The position numbers were made by a program, and so were the translations under genes. Of a stretch of 64,000 bases of DNA, positions 10,301-20,300 are shown in pieces. Source of the DNA: Trochalopteron elliotii (Eukaryota; Chordata; Aves; Passeriformes; Leiothrichidae); NCBI GenBank assembly GCA_024734555.1, contig JANPWX010000619.1:3160666-3224665 (forward strand). The letters run 5' to 3'. Each line of letters begins with the position of its first letter. Position 1 is the first letter of the stretch. The notes under the pieces were generated by a model that saw only the letters and a list, made by a program, of their open reading frames with translations, was not told the origin of the DNA and searched no databases.

Positions 10301-12853
10301 GCCTCCTTTTTCAAAAAGAATAAGCTGATATGTGCCTCCATACCATAATGGACAACTCCTGTCCAGGTGGTTCAATGCACAAAAAGCAACAGAACTGCTA
10401 ACTTAGAATAATTTAGAGGCCAGTCATATTTTTAACTCACAGACAGTGCTTTTAAATAAAAGAATAAACGCCTCTTGCATCAACAAAAGTTTATAGTACA
10501 ATAGAGTAAGTTCTCACTCTTTCACATCCTACTACTTATTAGAACTGTGACAAACAGATTTATAAATTCAGTGTTTTGATAACTTCAAAGCCTTTGTCTG
10601 ATGTACAAGTCCATAGACTATTCAATTTACAGGATCATTAATAATTTCAGCCCTTTGGAATTTGTTTTATGAAAACACTGGCTATCACTTGAATCTTAAA
10701 GAAGTTTTCAGGATGAGCTGTATTGGTTTTAAGAGTTGTTATTCTCAGATATCCTCCTGGTCACATTGATTGATCCAGTAAAAAAATTCCTGTGCCAGAA
10801 ATCTTCCTGCTTACAGCCCAATTTACTAGCATAAATCCAACTAAAACTGTGACTGCTGACAATTTGGTACATGGTCAGTCATCTCTATAACAGGGAAATA
10901 GGGAATCAGTACTATCAGTCAAAAATGCAAGACAGTTTGCTAGAACCCTTAAGGGGGTAAAACACAGCAGTTAAATCTGTCAGAACTCAAACACTGGCAG
11001 ACAAGTGTGTAACACAGCAACTGGAAAGGATCATAACTGAGCAATTAAAAAGACTTTCACAGCTAAGATGGAGCAACCAGATCCTTATCCAACTAGTGCA
11101 CTGGACAGTAAAATGTGCCTGTTGTCAGGGAAAGAAGACACTCCAAACACCAAAGAAGACAATTGTACTCTGCACCACAGCTGCTCTACCGAGGGGATGT
11201 AACAACTCTAAACAGTGTCTCACAATTGTCTGTGCACACCCAGTTATTTTTAAAAATCACCTGGGCCTTTCCAGTGACATGCTAGTTGTAGACCCAGCTT
11301 TGGAAAAAAAGTAAGCTGCTGAAGTCAAGACAGAAAAATAAGAGTTTTTAATGTAGGTTTAGAAACAATTAATTCAATTGTGATGAATAACCTAGTTAAA
11401 AACTTAGGAAACTTTCCCCTTAGTCTCCTTTGTGTCTTTCATAAATATGAGAGTTCGAACTTTTCTCTGATGTGTTCTAATACTGTAGTGTTAGACATAC
11501 AATACACAGTGCTGTCCTCAGACCCAGACAAACTGACAGTCGCTAGCTCTTCATTGATCACATTCAGAATTTTTGCCAGGAAGAATTATGGGACCTTTGA
11601 ACCTCAACAGATAGTCTTCATGCCCCAGTAATGCTATGAGTCAGCTGTGTCTGAACACCACACTGTTTAGCACTGTACTCCTGTTCAAAAGCCACAATAG
11701 TTTTTAATAATTCCAGAGATAGGAAAACTGAGACTCTTAAGTAAGCGCCTAAATTATCAAGCCCTTAATTTTGGTTGTCTTTTGTTTGAAAACAGAGACA
11801 ACTGTCAGCATACTTGGAGATAAGAAGCAAATATAATAGAGTTCTATACAGATGAGAGGGGAGACACTCTAAAAAATAATTTCAGATCAGCCACTCCTAA
11901 ACTGCCTCTGCATCGAAGAGTCCATTTTCTGTACCAAACATACATTAAGTTACACTAGCTCCTGCAGATATTGCTCATCATCTGGTCCCAAACCTTCAAA
12001 CTGCTAACTCTCCAAGTAAGAGTGTGCTTCTAATGCCTTCACAGAACTACATAAATGTTCCCACAGTGGAAAATTAAGCTGCAGATAACTTACAGCAATA
12101 ATTAAGTTATTACTAAGACCTTGTCCTGATAAGGCCCTTCCACCACTACTGTAATACCTGTTACACAATTCACAGACATGACTAAACATAAAGCAGGTGT
12201 TCCAACTTAAGTACCATAGAGCAGAGCACCTTTAAAAATTCTGACCCTCAGATACGCTGTGTGTCTCATGGTATTACCAAGGCAGGGCTAACTTCAAGCT
12301 CCTGATAATTTATTTGGATTTAATACACTGTAAGCTTTCAGTAGCTTTTCAATTCAGACTAATTAATTAGGATACAGCAATTAAGCAAATTGCACTTTCC
12401 ATGGAAGAGATCATCCGTCAAACTACAAAGTGACACGCGACGTCCCGTCAGGGCGAGGCAAAGGCGCGGTGCCGGCTGTGGGACAGAAGCAGCAGCAGCA
12501 GCCACGCACCCTGGGACTGCCCCGGCCGGAGGGACACGGGGAGGCAGCCGGCAACGCCGCCCCAGCCCTGCCAGAAGCCAGGCGGGCGCAAACAACCTCC
12601 CGAACCGAGGCAGCTCCCTTATTTGTGGCAGACTTATGTCCTCCCCAGCGCCGTACTCTACTCCTGGAGCCCACCAGGGCCCCACAAGCCGGGGAGAAGC
12701 AGGAGCCAGCCTTGCGCGGGCCCCCAATGCGAGGCGATGTGAAGCGGGCGCAGCGCACAGCCCCGCCCCGCCCAGGACCTCTCCCTCCGCCCGCCCCTCA
12801 CTCACCTGCCCCGCCAGCCCGGCCAGACAGCGCAGGGCGCTGCTCGCTACCTC
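135..12853 (-). CDS. MBIP: MBIP, MAP3K12-binding inhibitory protein 1 (partial at both ends; seven exons visible)
   Basis: Spliced exons encode about 265 residues of a protein that matches what I recall of vertebrate MBIP (about 340 residues in human). Recognisable blocks are PALLFSAL-QQHIL (exon 2), FDPEVVQIKAGKAE (exon 3), RRISAFIERKQAEINENNV (exon 4), ARTDAIFTPYPGFKSH (exon 5) and GNQAVEERLQNIEAHLRLQ (exon 6). Known roles of the family: it binds and restrains the MAP3K12/DLK (MUK) kinase upstream of JNK, and it is a structural subunit of the nuclear ATAC (ADA2A-containing) histone acetyltransferase complex. Exons 6 and 7 encode heptad-rich helices that fit the family's leucine-zipper region. 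All introns are GT-AG and the reading frame is continuous from exon 1 to exon 7. About 48 C-terminal residues, the stop codon and the 3' UTR lie to the left of position 1. The N-terminus lies at or in the gap 12881-13253. Identity is confident; the first residues are unknown. Confidence 0.95.
765..905. repeat. A/C-rich, G-poor low-complexity tract
   Basis: On the + strand the tract is almost free of G and T, made of AAAAAA, CCCAC, ACAAAACCC and similar words. On the MBIP transcript strand it is therefore T/G-rich. It carries no coding signal; the open frame across it is a composition artefact. Confidence 0.7.
2682..2710. repeat. Short tandem repeat, TTATAGACT x3
   Basis: Three adjacent copies of a 9-10 bp unit (TTATAGAC with one or two T as spacer). 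It lies in MBIP intron 6, about 75 bp downstream (in the transcript) of the exon 6 donor. Confidence 0.85.
2786..2938 (-). CDS. MBIP: MBIP exon 6
   Basis: This is a 153-bp exon, phase 1 in and phase 1 out. The acceptor is TTTACCTAG at 2939 and the donor is ACAG|GTTGGT at 2785. It encodes VSRVVNTYGPQTR, then a divergent linker rich in Gly, Ser and His, then GNQAVEERLQNIEAHLRLQT. The last part is an amphipathic helix with hydrophobic residues at heptad spacing. It fits the first coiled-coil or leucine-zipper stretch of MBIP. Confidence 0.95.
2939..4629 (-). other. MBIP: MBIP intron 5
   Basis: This is a 1691-bp GT-AG intron. It holds the inverted repeat at 3931-3960 and otherwise unique AT-rich DNA. 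No further exon is visible. Confidence 0.85.
3931..3960. repeat. Inverted repeat, 13-bp perfect arms, 4-nt loop
   Basis: The left arm ATTATTTTGAATT (3931-3943) is followed by the loop ATAG (3944-3947) and the exact reverse complement AATTCAAAATAAT (3948-3960). The arms stop at a C/T mismatch. The transcript of the minus strand could fold into an AU-rich hairpin. It is too short and AT-rich to call a microRNA. Confidence 0.9.
4630..4695 (-). CDS. MBIP: MBIP exon 5
   Basis: This is a 66-bp exon, phase 1 in and phase 1 out. The acceptor is TTTATTTAG at 4696 and the donor is AAAG|GTAAGC at 4629. It encodes ENSCARTDAIFTPYPGFKSH plus I-K, again almost the same as the mammalian sequence. Its small size and flanking consensus sites support the junctions. 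Confidence 0.95.
4696..6184 (-). other. MBIP: MBIP intron 4
   Basis: This is a 1489-bp GT-AG intron. It carries the A/C-rich tract at 6059-6142 close to its 5' end and otherwise unique AT-rich sequence. Confidence 0.85.
6059..6142. repeat. A/C-rich tract, G-runs on the transcript strand
   Basis: The + strand holds CCCCCCAAACCCCC (6092-6105), then CCC and CCCC runs separated by A-rich spacers. On the minus (transcript) strand this gives four G runs in the first 130 bases of intron 4, just after the exon 4 donor. It resembles the tract at 765-905 in composition. Confidence 0.75.
6185..6281 (-). CDS. MBIP: MBIP exon 4
   Basis: This is a 97-bp exon with acceptor ACCTGCAG at 6282 and donor CAAG|GTAACT at 6184. 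It encodes IDRRISAFIERKQAEINE followed by a segment ending CNVIDCNQ. As I recall, this is essentially identical to mammalian MBIP and is the most conserved part of the protein. The exon ends in phase 1, with one G carried to the next exon. It is separated from exon 3 by an intron of only 104 bp (6282-6385). Confidence 0.96.
6386..6598 (-). CDS. MBIP: MBIP exon 3
   Basis: This is a 213-bp, 71-codon exon in phase 0 at both ends. The acceptor is TTTGTCCAG at 6599 and the donor is GAA|GTAAGT at 6385. It begins PLLEKLQSLMKEEN and ends HFNFDPEVVQIKAGKAE. The middle is acidic, polar and poorly conserved, as in mammalian MBIP, while both ends are conserved. Reading through the donor would add 18 codons and then a stop at 6329-6331. 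Confidence 0.95.
7244..7302. repeat. (TA)n microsatellite
   Basis: About 59 bp of nearly pure TA dinucleotide with one TG/CA interruption near 7289. The alternating Tyr-Ile open frame across it is an artefact. Confidence 0.97.
7872..7887. repeat. A16 homopolymer
   Basis: An uninterrupted run of 16 A in MBIP intron 2. No retroelement body is recognised beside it. Confidence 0.9.
8353..8472 (-). CDS. MBIP: MBIP exon 2
   Basis: This is a 120-bp, 40-codon exon in phase 0 at both ends. The acceptor is a T-rich tract ending GAAG at 8473 and the donor is CAG|GTAAAT at 8352. The encoded segment contains VVIDWSKLQS and PALLFSALQQHILCLQ, closely matching the conserved N-terminal block of MBIP. There is no in-frame stop. 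It is the best conserved part of the N-terminal half. Confidence 0.95.
8473..12805 (-). other. MBIP: MBIP intron 1
   Basis: This is a 4333-bp intron from the exon 1 donor (GTGAGT) to the exon 2 acceptor. It is unique and AT-rich up to about 12.4 kb, then abruptly GC-rich where it enters the CpG island. I see no conserved exon or recognisable repeat in it except short A runs (for example near 9581-9592) and (GCA)5 at about 12487-12501. Confidence 0.8.
12806..12853 (-). CDS. MBIP: MBIP exon 1, 3' part
   Basis: The minus strand reads EVASSALRCLAGLAGQ and ends CAG|GTGAGT, a strong donor at 12805. These 16 residues occupy exactly the place of the 16 residues before the first coding junction in human MBIP, sharing E-V at the start and V/A-G-Q at the end. 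The join is phase 0 to exon 2. Upstream of the serine codon at 12854-12856 there are in-frame TAA (12857-12859) and TAG (12863-12865) codons, and the N run begins at 12881. The true 5' boundary and the start codon therefore cannot be read. The exon lies in the CpG island, and Ala/Gly/Leu-rich coding is as expected for such GC-rich DNA. Confidence 0.8.
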
Positions 12854-12880
12854 AGATTACAACTACTTGGCCTCTTATTC

Positions 12881-13253
12881 NNNNNNNNNNNNNNNNNNNN
12901 NNNNNNNNNNNNNNNNNNNNNNNNNNNNNNNNNNNNNNNNNNNNNNNNNNNNNNNNNNNNNNNNNNNNNNNNNNNNNNNNNNNNNNNNNNNNNNNNNNNN
13001 NNNNNNNNNNNNNNNNNNNNNNNNNNNNNNNNNNNNNNNNNNNNNNNNNNNNNNNNNNNNNNNNNNNNNNNNNNNNNNNNNNNNNNNNNNNNNNNNNNNN
13101 NNNNNNNNNNNNNNNNNNNNNNNNNNNNNNNNNNNNNNNNNNNNNNNNNNNNNNNNNNNNNNNNNNNNNNNNNNNNNNNNNNNNNNNNNNNNNNNNNNNN
13201 NNNNNNNNNNNNNNNNNNNNNNNNNNNNNNNNNNNNNNNNNNNNNNNNNNNNN
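12881..13253. other. Assembly gap (373 N)
   Basis: An unbroken run of N inside the CpG island, the usual place for sequencing dropout in GC-rich first exons of bird genes. It hides the start codon, 5' UTR and core promoter of MBIP. Confidence 0.99.
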
Positions 13254-13345
13254 GCTCCCGGCCGGCCGCGCGCTCCCTCAGGCTGAGCTGTGCCCGCGCT
13301 CCGGCCGCGCCTGCTTGGGGTTGCAGCAGGGTTGTTTTTAAATTG

Positions 13346-16300
13346 CACTGCAGGGTTTGTCATAGTACTCTTGATTATGGGGATTGCAAAATTCTATTCC
13401 CTTTAAGACAGCTTACTTGTAAATTTCTTTCCTAAGACAGTATAAATGCTTGCAAAGGTTTCCTACGTGATTTTTTTTTGATAGCCTAATTTTGATCTCC
13501 GCGCTTCTTTTTGTTTTTTGACCCTCTAACCCCAATATTTTTTATTCCATTGAAAAATGGTGAGTGCAGTTGTATATACAAATGTTAAAACATTCTTAAA
13601 TAAAAATATTAGAAAAGCAATGAATTTATTTGACTGATGTTTTGGAAGTTCCTTTCCGGATTAGACGTATCTTAATAGAGTGAAAATAAATCCTACAAAA
13701 TAAGGCTTTCAGCACCAGCAACCCCCATTTGAGGAGACTCAATCAGAGAAAGCTCTGCTCAGTTCCAGTGAAAAATTACTTCTGAAGAGGGCTTCAGTGT
13801 TAATGGTTACAAATATATTGCATGGATATCTGTATTTTGCAAGAATATCTTATCTAGGGTGAACTAGATGGCATTTGCTTGGATTCAGTTGATGAGGACC
13901 ATTCTTTGGATTCAGAAATACTTAGGGCAGAATGTGTTCCTGATTTAGAAGTTCTGAAACACATAGAAATGTACTTAATTCCTGAAAACACACAGTTTTT
14001 GTCAAATAACATTTTGAACACATGCACATATGAACATATGGTAGTTAATTAAGAAAATTTGTGAAATTTTGTTTTGCATTTCTGTGCAACAATACTAATT
14101 CCAGCTTGTGACCAAGGCCTGCTTCAACCTGCCTTGCCTCTTGCAGTTTTGTCTCCGGACAGGCAGCTGGAGCAACCCTGCAAAATGTAATCATGTCATT
14201 TGGATCAAATAATGAAGCTTTCAAGGATAAAGGAAAATGCATTGCCCTTTCCCCTTCCTCACCAGCACTACAACCCTGATTTAACACATAAGTGATCTGC
14301 TGGCCAGAGCAGAATATGGAGTTCAGATGTAACAACCTGGCATTGCTTGTTGCTTCTCAGTGTTGGAGGAGACAGATTGTCCTGACTGAATTCCCAATGA
14401 TCTGAAAAGACAGATCAAGTTCATGCATTTGAACTAATTTTTAACTTCAAGTGATGAGTGCTCAGCTACCTGATAGATTCCAGTTTGGAAAAATCCAGCT
14501 TTCCTGGAGTGATGGAGCAGATGTGTCCTACTTTAGGGTACATGTAGCTTTCCTAACTAAGAGACCTAAGATCTTTCCTTTGCTTTTGAGCATGTTATCT
14601 TTACCTGTAGGCCGAGGTTTTTTTGGGATAAAAAATATTTCAAATGAAAAATAAATAGATAAGCATATAAATATCAGAAAGATACATGGAAATATAAGGG
14701 TGACTAAATGAATGTGGAGGATTTCAAGAGATGTTGGGATTGATACTCCATTATTTGTTCAGTGATCATTACAAGAAGAGTAGGCAAAAGACCGTGAAGT
14801 AGTCTGTAGAGTTGTTGATGCCCACCTTTTATTTACTAAGCAGAAACTGGGTCTCAGCCTTCTTCCTGTTGTTTACCAAGGTCTTCTCTTAGAAAAACAG
14901 TAATGATTCCTATGGGGAAAGATTTTCTTCCTAGTTGCTCTGTCTCAGAAGACCTTGACTGGGTTTCAGCTGCTAGTTGAATAAATTTGCTATCACCTGA
15001 AGTTTCACAGATTAAATTAGACAATGCATTAAACAAACATGAACAGAGTAGAAATAATCTCAGGCAATTTAAGAGATTAGGAAAACGAGACCATGTGAGA
15101 AAATGAGCATAGGGGAAAATAATGTGCAAATACATCTAAGGCAGAGATGTTAAACCTTCATATCTAGTGGAAGAGACAGACCAGAGCAGAATGGCTCCAG
15201 AAGATGATTGTATGCTCACTGCATGTAGTGCACAGTGAAAATGAATGCACTTTGATCGCCTCTGGAAGTAAAGCTGGGCACAGTAAACCCAGGCCTTGGT
15301 AAAGACAGAGGAAATTACATGGTATGCTCACTAAAGCTGGTGAAACAATAAAATATTGGAAGCTCTCATTGCTGGAAAGATACTGGTAATTTGGAATAAA
15401 TTTATAGAAAACTGGCAAGAAGTGGATTGCCAGAGATAGAGATACTTGTTTAGAAAGAGGAATCAGAAGATTTAAATATGTGTAACTTGGCAGTAATGTC
15501 CAGATATTTTAATAACATGACAAACAAGGGAGGGAGTAATCTGGAGTTGCTTTCAACATTCAGGGATAGAGTTGTCATGATAATATTAAATCTTCTGTGG
15601 CTTTGATCCCTGAATTAATCATTGAGGCATATAAAAGCCTCTCCCACTGAAACCACCTTGAAATATACAAGCACAAATCCACTAAGTTCTTAAATGTCAA
15701 ATACTGTGGTTGGAGTAAAATGATTTTGAAAGAGAATACTATTTTCTTTTGGTTTTGGACTATTGCTTGTTTTTATTTTGTTTGTAAAATGATAAACATA
15801 TTCACCTCTTTCCAAGTCTAGGTGTGAAGATTTTAAATCTTCAAGGAATTTAAAATCACAGTAAACCTCACTTACTTGACACAAGTTGTCTTTGTTGGTC
15901 AGCACTGTCATAATTGCTAGCACTGTTCCTTCTGCTGAATATTACAGTAGCATAATTTCTGAACTCACATTTTAATTTTGTTCCTAACTAATACTCAAAG
16001 AAAGGTGGGTCCTTGTCAGAATGTACCAGTCAGTGAGGTTTGTTGTGCCAAAGAATGAAGTGCTGAGCTAAGGGGGCTGTGTAACGTGTAAGCAGATTTT
16101 TCTCTTGAATTGAAAAACTCATGCTGTGTACTTCTGCTTATGTCAGCTGTAGCACAGAGAAAGGCAAAAGAGGCAACATTTAGAAAAAAAATATAAACAA
16201 ATAATTTGGAGCTTCAAAGATAAAAACAATACTCTGAATTCTGCCCAGAGCTCCAGGAAAATGGTTCTGTTTGAGACCAACTGCTGTAAATTTAGTTTTT

Positions 16301-17094
16301 CCTAATATTCAGATTATCAGTGCTGCTCTAAATTACCTCAGTTATAAAAGAAAATTAATAGTATTGTACTCATTAAATAGTTAAATAGGGTTAAAATAGG
16401 AAATGACCAAGTCCCTACAAAATAAAAGCTTGTATTCATTTTTCCAAGCATTAATTTCAGAATTAAGAGCACTTCACTTCTGTTGTTTCCCAAGTACACA
16501 GGAAAAGGCACCACTCCAATAAAGTTTATAGATCCTGGTTCAACAAGATACTTAAACTGGTGTCTAATTTTAAGCACTAGCCCAGCTGAAAAAAACAGCC
16601 TGCATCTCTAAAATGTAGTCATGTGCTTGTTAACTTCATCAAATAAGGCTCTGAATTGCAAATCTAGTTCTCCAACAGGAGCTGCATTCCTTCAAAGCCA
16701 ATGTCTCTGCTGATCTTTTGGTGCTTTTTTCACTTTATCAAAGTTTAGAAAGCGCTGTTCAGACAGGATTGGAATGGGATATCTACAAAATGTCTTGGCA
16801 GAAATACAGCCCTGATGTATTTGCCATTAGAGAAAAAAGGCAAACAAACAAACCTATAAGTATCGTATATTTATGACTTGCGGTAATTTGATCATTCCTA
16901 ACATTCGTGTTGCTGTTGCCTGTTTAGTGTCCTTATCCTGGCATGCACATATAGCCATGACCCTTCCTTTCTGAACTTTTTTACCCTTGTGATTTTCTAA
17001 TACTGCTTCATTCTCTTCCTTACTTTGGTCTTTTTTTCATTGTCTGTGTATAGTAATTTTACAACATATTTAAATTTTATATACCTGCCTGCCC
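13346..17094. other. Intergenic DNA upstream of MBIP, nothing recognised
   Basis: AT-rich unique sequence. Short open frames are scattered on both strands, without splice-flanked conserved coding character. No repeat family was recognised. Confidence 0.6.
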
Positions 17095-17345
17095 CCCTTT
17101 CTTGCTGCCATCTGCAAATGTGATTAGCACTCTGCACAAAATCCTTCAGCTCAGTTTTATAATTTGGGATTGAGAACTGACCCCTGCAAGTCCTAGCTCA
17201 ACAGCTCTTCTTAGGAAGTCAGTGAACCATTATTATAATTATTCTGTGTTTGTAAATTCTAGACTTCTATAGCTACTTTGAAAGATTTGATTATAAATCT
17301 CCTTCCTATCATTTTCTTGAGAGACTATCACATAAAAATGTAGAA
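17095..17345 (-). mobile_element. Ancient CR1-type LINE relic (ORF2 part)
   Basis: The + strand carries degraded words of antisense CR1 ORF2: GCCATCTGCAAATG, then GAACTGACCCCTGCAAG, then AGTGAACCATTATTATAA, and a weaker ATCACATAA stretch, in the order and spacing expected. It is heavily diverged with no open frame, so it is old. The family call rests on remembered consensus words. Confidence 0.5.
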
Positions 17346-20300
17346 GGCACCTTGCACAGTAGGTGTCTGTGCACATAGTGTTTTCCCTTTTTGCAAACTG
17401 TCAGTAATTTGACACAAGCATTGTGAAATTAAGCATTCATACCTGAAGACAGACTAAAAATCAATAATTTTCCATTGCATTAATATGTACATGCCGTAGG
17501 TATTATATATTTAACTCAAGTTTAACAGGACACTTGAAAAATCTATATTTAACAGGGAAACAGGAATATAGCATATTTACTTCAGAGCAAATGTAACTAT
17601 TGGGGTACTTTGATTACTGAGTGCTTGATTTTAAAAGCTGAAGCTTGCATCTTTATTAGTATAATTTGACTATTATTTTAAAATAAATAATAGTGATGGA
17701 TTCTTAGGAATATATTAAATAGGATTCTTCAGTTGTGCTATGTACAAGCTTTCCACATAGCTTAGCTGGGAGACAAGTCCTTTTCTAAACATTACAGTCT
17801 TCTTAGCCTTTTCTGTGGAATAGCTATATTGCTAAAATTTAAATTTATCTCCTGCTTCAACAGTTCAACTTATAAATTTCTATACTCCAGTAGCTAGACG
17901 GTTATCATTGAATAGACCACATCTGTCATTATAGGTCTGATCAATCATTCCATATTCTGGCAGCCCCCTGGCGAGCTTCAAAAACCAAATCTAGTTTAGA
18001 TATGAAATTTGTGGACTAATAGTTGAAATTAGGGGCCTGTATTATGTAGTTGTGTTGAGCCTCTTAAATTAGGCTTAAGGAATTCATATATCCATGTGAC
18101 AAAGTAAGACAGGTACCTGGATCCTGTAAGCTTCTCTGGATATGTCCCTCTGTGTTCATACCACCTGCAGTATTCTTCAACTTCCTCTACAAGTAAATAC
18201 ATAATACCCTTTTTGGATATAAAGTAACTGTGAAGTCATTTGTATTGTAGTGACTGCACAAAGGATCACACTCATCTTTACACTGTCAATATTTTTCTAA
18301 AGCAGAAGAGGCATTTGTTAATAGGGAATATGAAGTTTGGGTCCCAAATTTTCAGTGAAACCGGTCATGCACCTGCTTACTTTGTGCACAAATCATTCTA
18401 ATGAATTCTAAAGGACTATTCATGTGCATAAGGCTAAGCCTGTGTGTAAAAGTCTTTGCAAGACTGGGCCTAGGTTGTAAATTTTATAGTGACCTGAAAC
18501 TGATTCAACACAGAAAAAGCAGACCTTCTAAAAAGTTGAGAAGTGTCACTGTAGCTAGGCTGAACAGGTATGGGCAGTGCTAGGAGACCTCATAGTACAG
18601 AACTCTGAAAACTGATCAAGAAAATATGGCAAAAGATATCATAAATGTTTTTTTTCATTTCCTTTTTATCATACTGAATTTTACCTTAATCTTATTAATT
18701 CTTGGCTTCCTCTTAATTTCATTATTATTATGAATTCCATTTGAATAACTTCATTGCAGGAGCTTAGAAAATTTGCTGTTTCCTGTTTAAATTCATACAT
18801 ATACATATATATATACACACACACATACACAGAGCCTGTATGAGAGAGTAGATCTGCTAAGAGAATTGTAGTTGTGAGAAATCATAACTAGGCTCTTTGG
18901 GAAACTTGCTTGAGGAGGAGGCAAGACATCAATGCAGTTTCATATGGAGGTGTACAGAAGAGTTTTGCACACTTATTCGTTTGTACTGTGCAATATTCTG
19001 TCTTCTGCTTGAAGTGTTTTGTGCTGCACTGCAGCAGTTTATGTTCTCAGAGATGGTGAGTTACCTGTGGGAGCCTCCCAACAAAATCAGGGCAATTCCA
19101 GTTGTTGTGATGCATCTCCTGAAACCATTTTCTGGGTATTGCTTCCAAAAATTGCTTCCATCAAGAACTTCCATAGAATTAGATAAAGCTTTTTCATGTG
19201 TTTAACATTAAACACACAGGCAGTGCTACTAAAATTACCATGAAAAAGAAATGAAATTACTTATATATAAGCTGAGATCCTGCTTGGGACTAGGGTTTTT
19301 AGCATTTAATATGCTGAGTGTATGAAATAGACATCTTTTGCACCATCACAAAATACAAATATATTCCTTTACTAAAAGCCAGTTCTTGTCTTATCATGAT
19401 CTATTCACTGCTAAAATGGTCACTCTACTTAGTGGCCTTTAGATAACATTGACTATGAAATGCCACTTGTTTCTTAGGCTCACTAAGTTAAAGTTGTTTT
19501 TAAAAAAAGGAAATAGTCTTTTTCTGCAGTTTAATCAACTTCTATCCACACTAAACTGATCCCTCAAAAAATTCCATTTTTCTCAGTTTAAAGATTAATT
19601 TAATAATCTCAGATGGGTAAAGAAGAGAGCAGATTAGGCATAGACAAACCATACCAAAGCTTCACAGAGTGAAGGTGACAGTCCAGGGATAGCCGCTGCT
19701 AACTATTCTAGTTGTTGGCCTTGGGGACACAACTGATCTTTTGCTCAGTTTGATGGCAGAAAAAATAATGAAGAAGGTACATCTTATAAGGTTCTCCTCT
19801 GGTAACCTTTGAAATTATTATTTAAATGAAGATTAAAGTTATGGAGTTGGAGAGTATTTTGCTGTTTTATAATTTAGCAGTTCAGGCTGAAATTTCTTTT
19901 GTGTTCTTTCCGTTCTTACACAGGCAGCCTAGAAGATGGACATTTGACAGGCGACAATAGACTGCTCCTTTCCCAGGTATCTCCTGCTTGTTTCCTTTAT
20001 CTGTGAATAGGAAATGGCTTAAAGGCACCTGTGTTATGAAGGTCCCAGGGGCAGCTGCCTGACTAGTGAATGCCTGATTATGTGTTAACATGCTTTGTCA
20101 GATATTGGCAGAATCTGTTCTCTTCTTTTGCCTTTTCAGCAAGGGTACCATTGACAGACTGGCTACCCATTTATAGAAATGTTGTCCATCAAACTGTGAG
20201 GAAGGACAATGGTGTTTTTCTGTGACCAGTGACTGTGGGAAACTTTTCTTTGGCTATTCAGGCAATTTTTGTAGCTTGCTCTGAAGAGGAGAGACTGATG

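Larger units (their letters stand above)
12425..13330 (-). promoter_or_regulatory. MBIP: CpG island with the MBIP promoter region
   Basis: GC content jumps sharply at about 12425, with many CpG dinucleotides (for example ACGCGACGTCCCG and GGCGCGGTGCCGG). It stays high to the gap and again from 13254 to about 13330 (CCGGCCGGCCGCGCGC), then falls to AT-rich sequence. The island straddles MBIP exon 1, so it is the likely TATA-less promoter. The transcription start cannot be placed because it probably lies in the N run. A divergent transcript to the right is possible but nothing in the sequence shows one. Confidence 0.85.

Noticed and set aside
12359..12805. 148-codon minus-strand frame starting just inside MBIP intron 1
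   Set aside because: It lies in the intron, beginning at the exon 1 donor, and has the Ala/Pro/Arg-rich character of translated CpG islands. No homology was recognised.
12390..13341. Open frames of about 300 codons on the + strand through the CpG island
   Set aside because: They cross the N run and exist only because N codons contain no stops and GC-rich DNA has few stops. No domain is visible.
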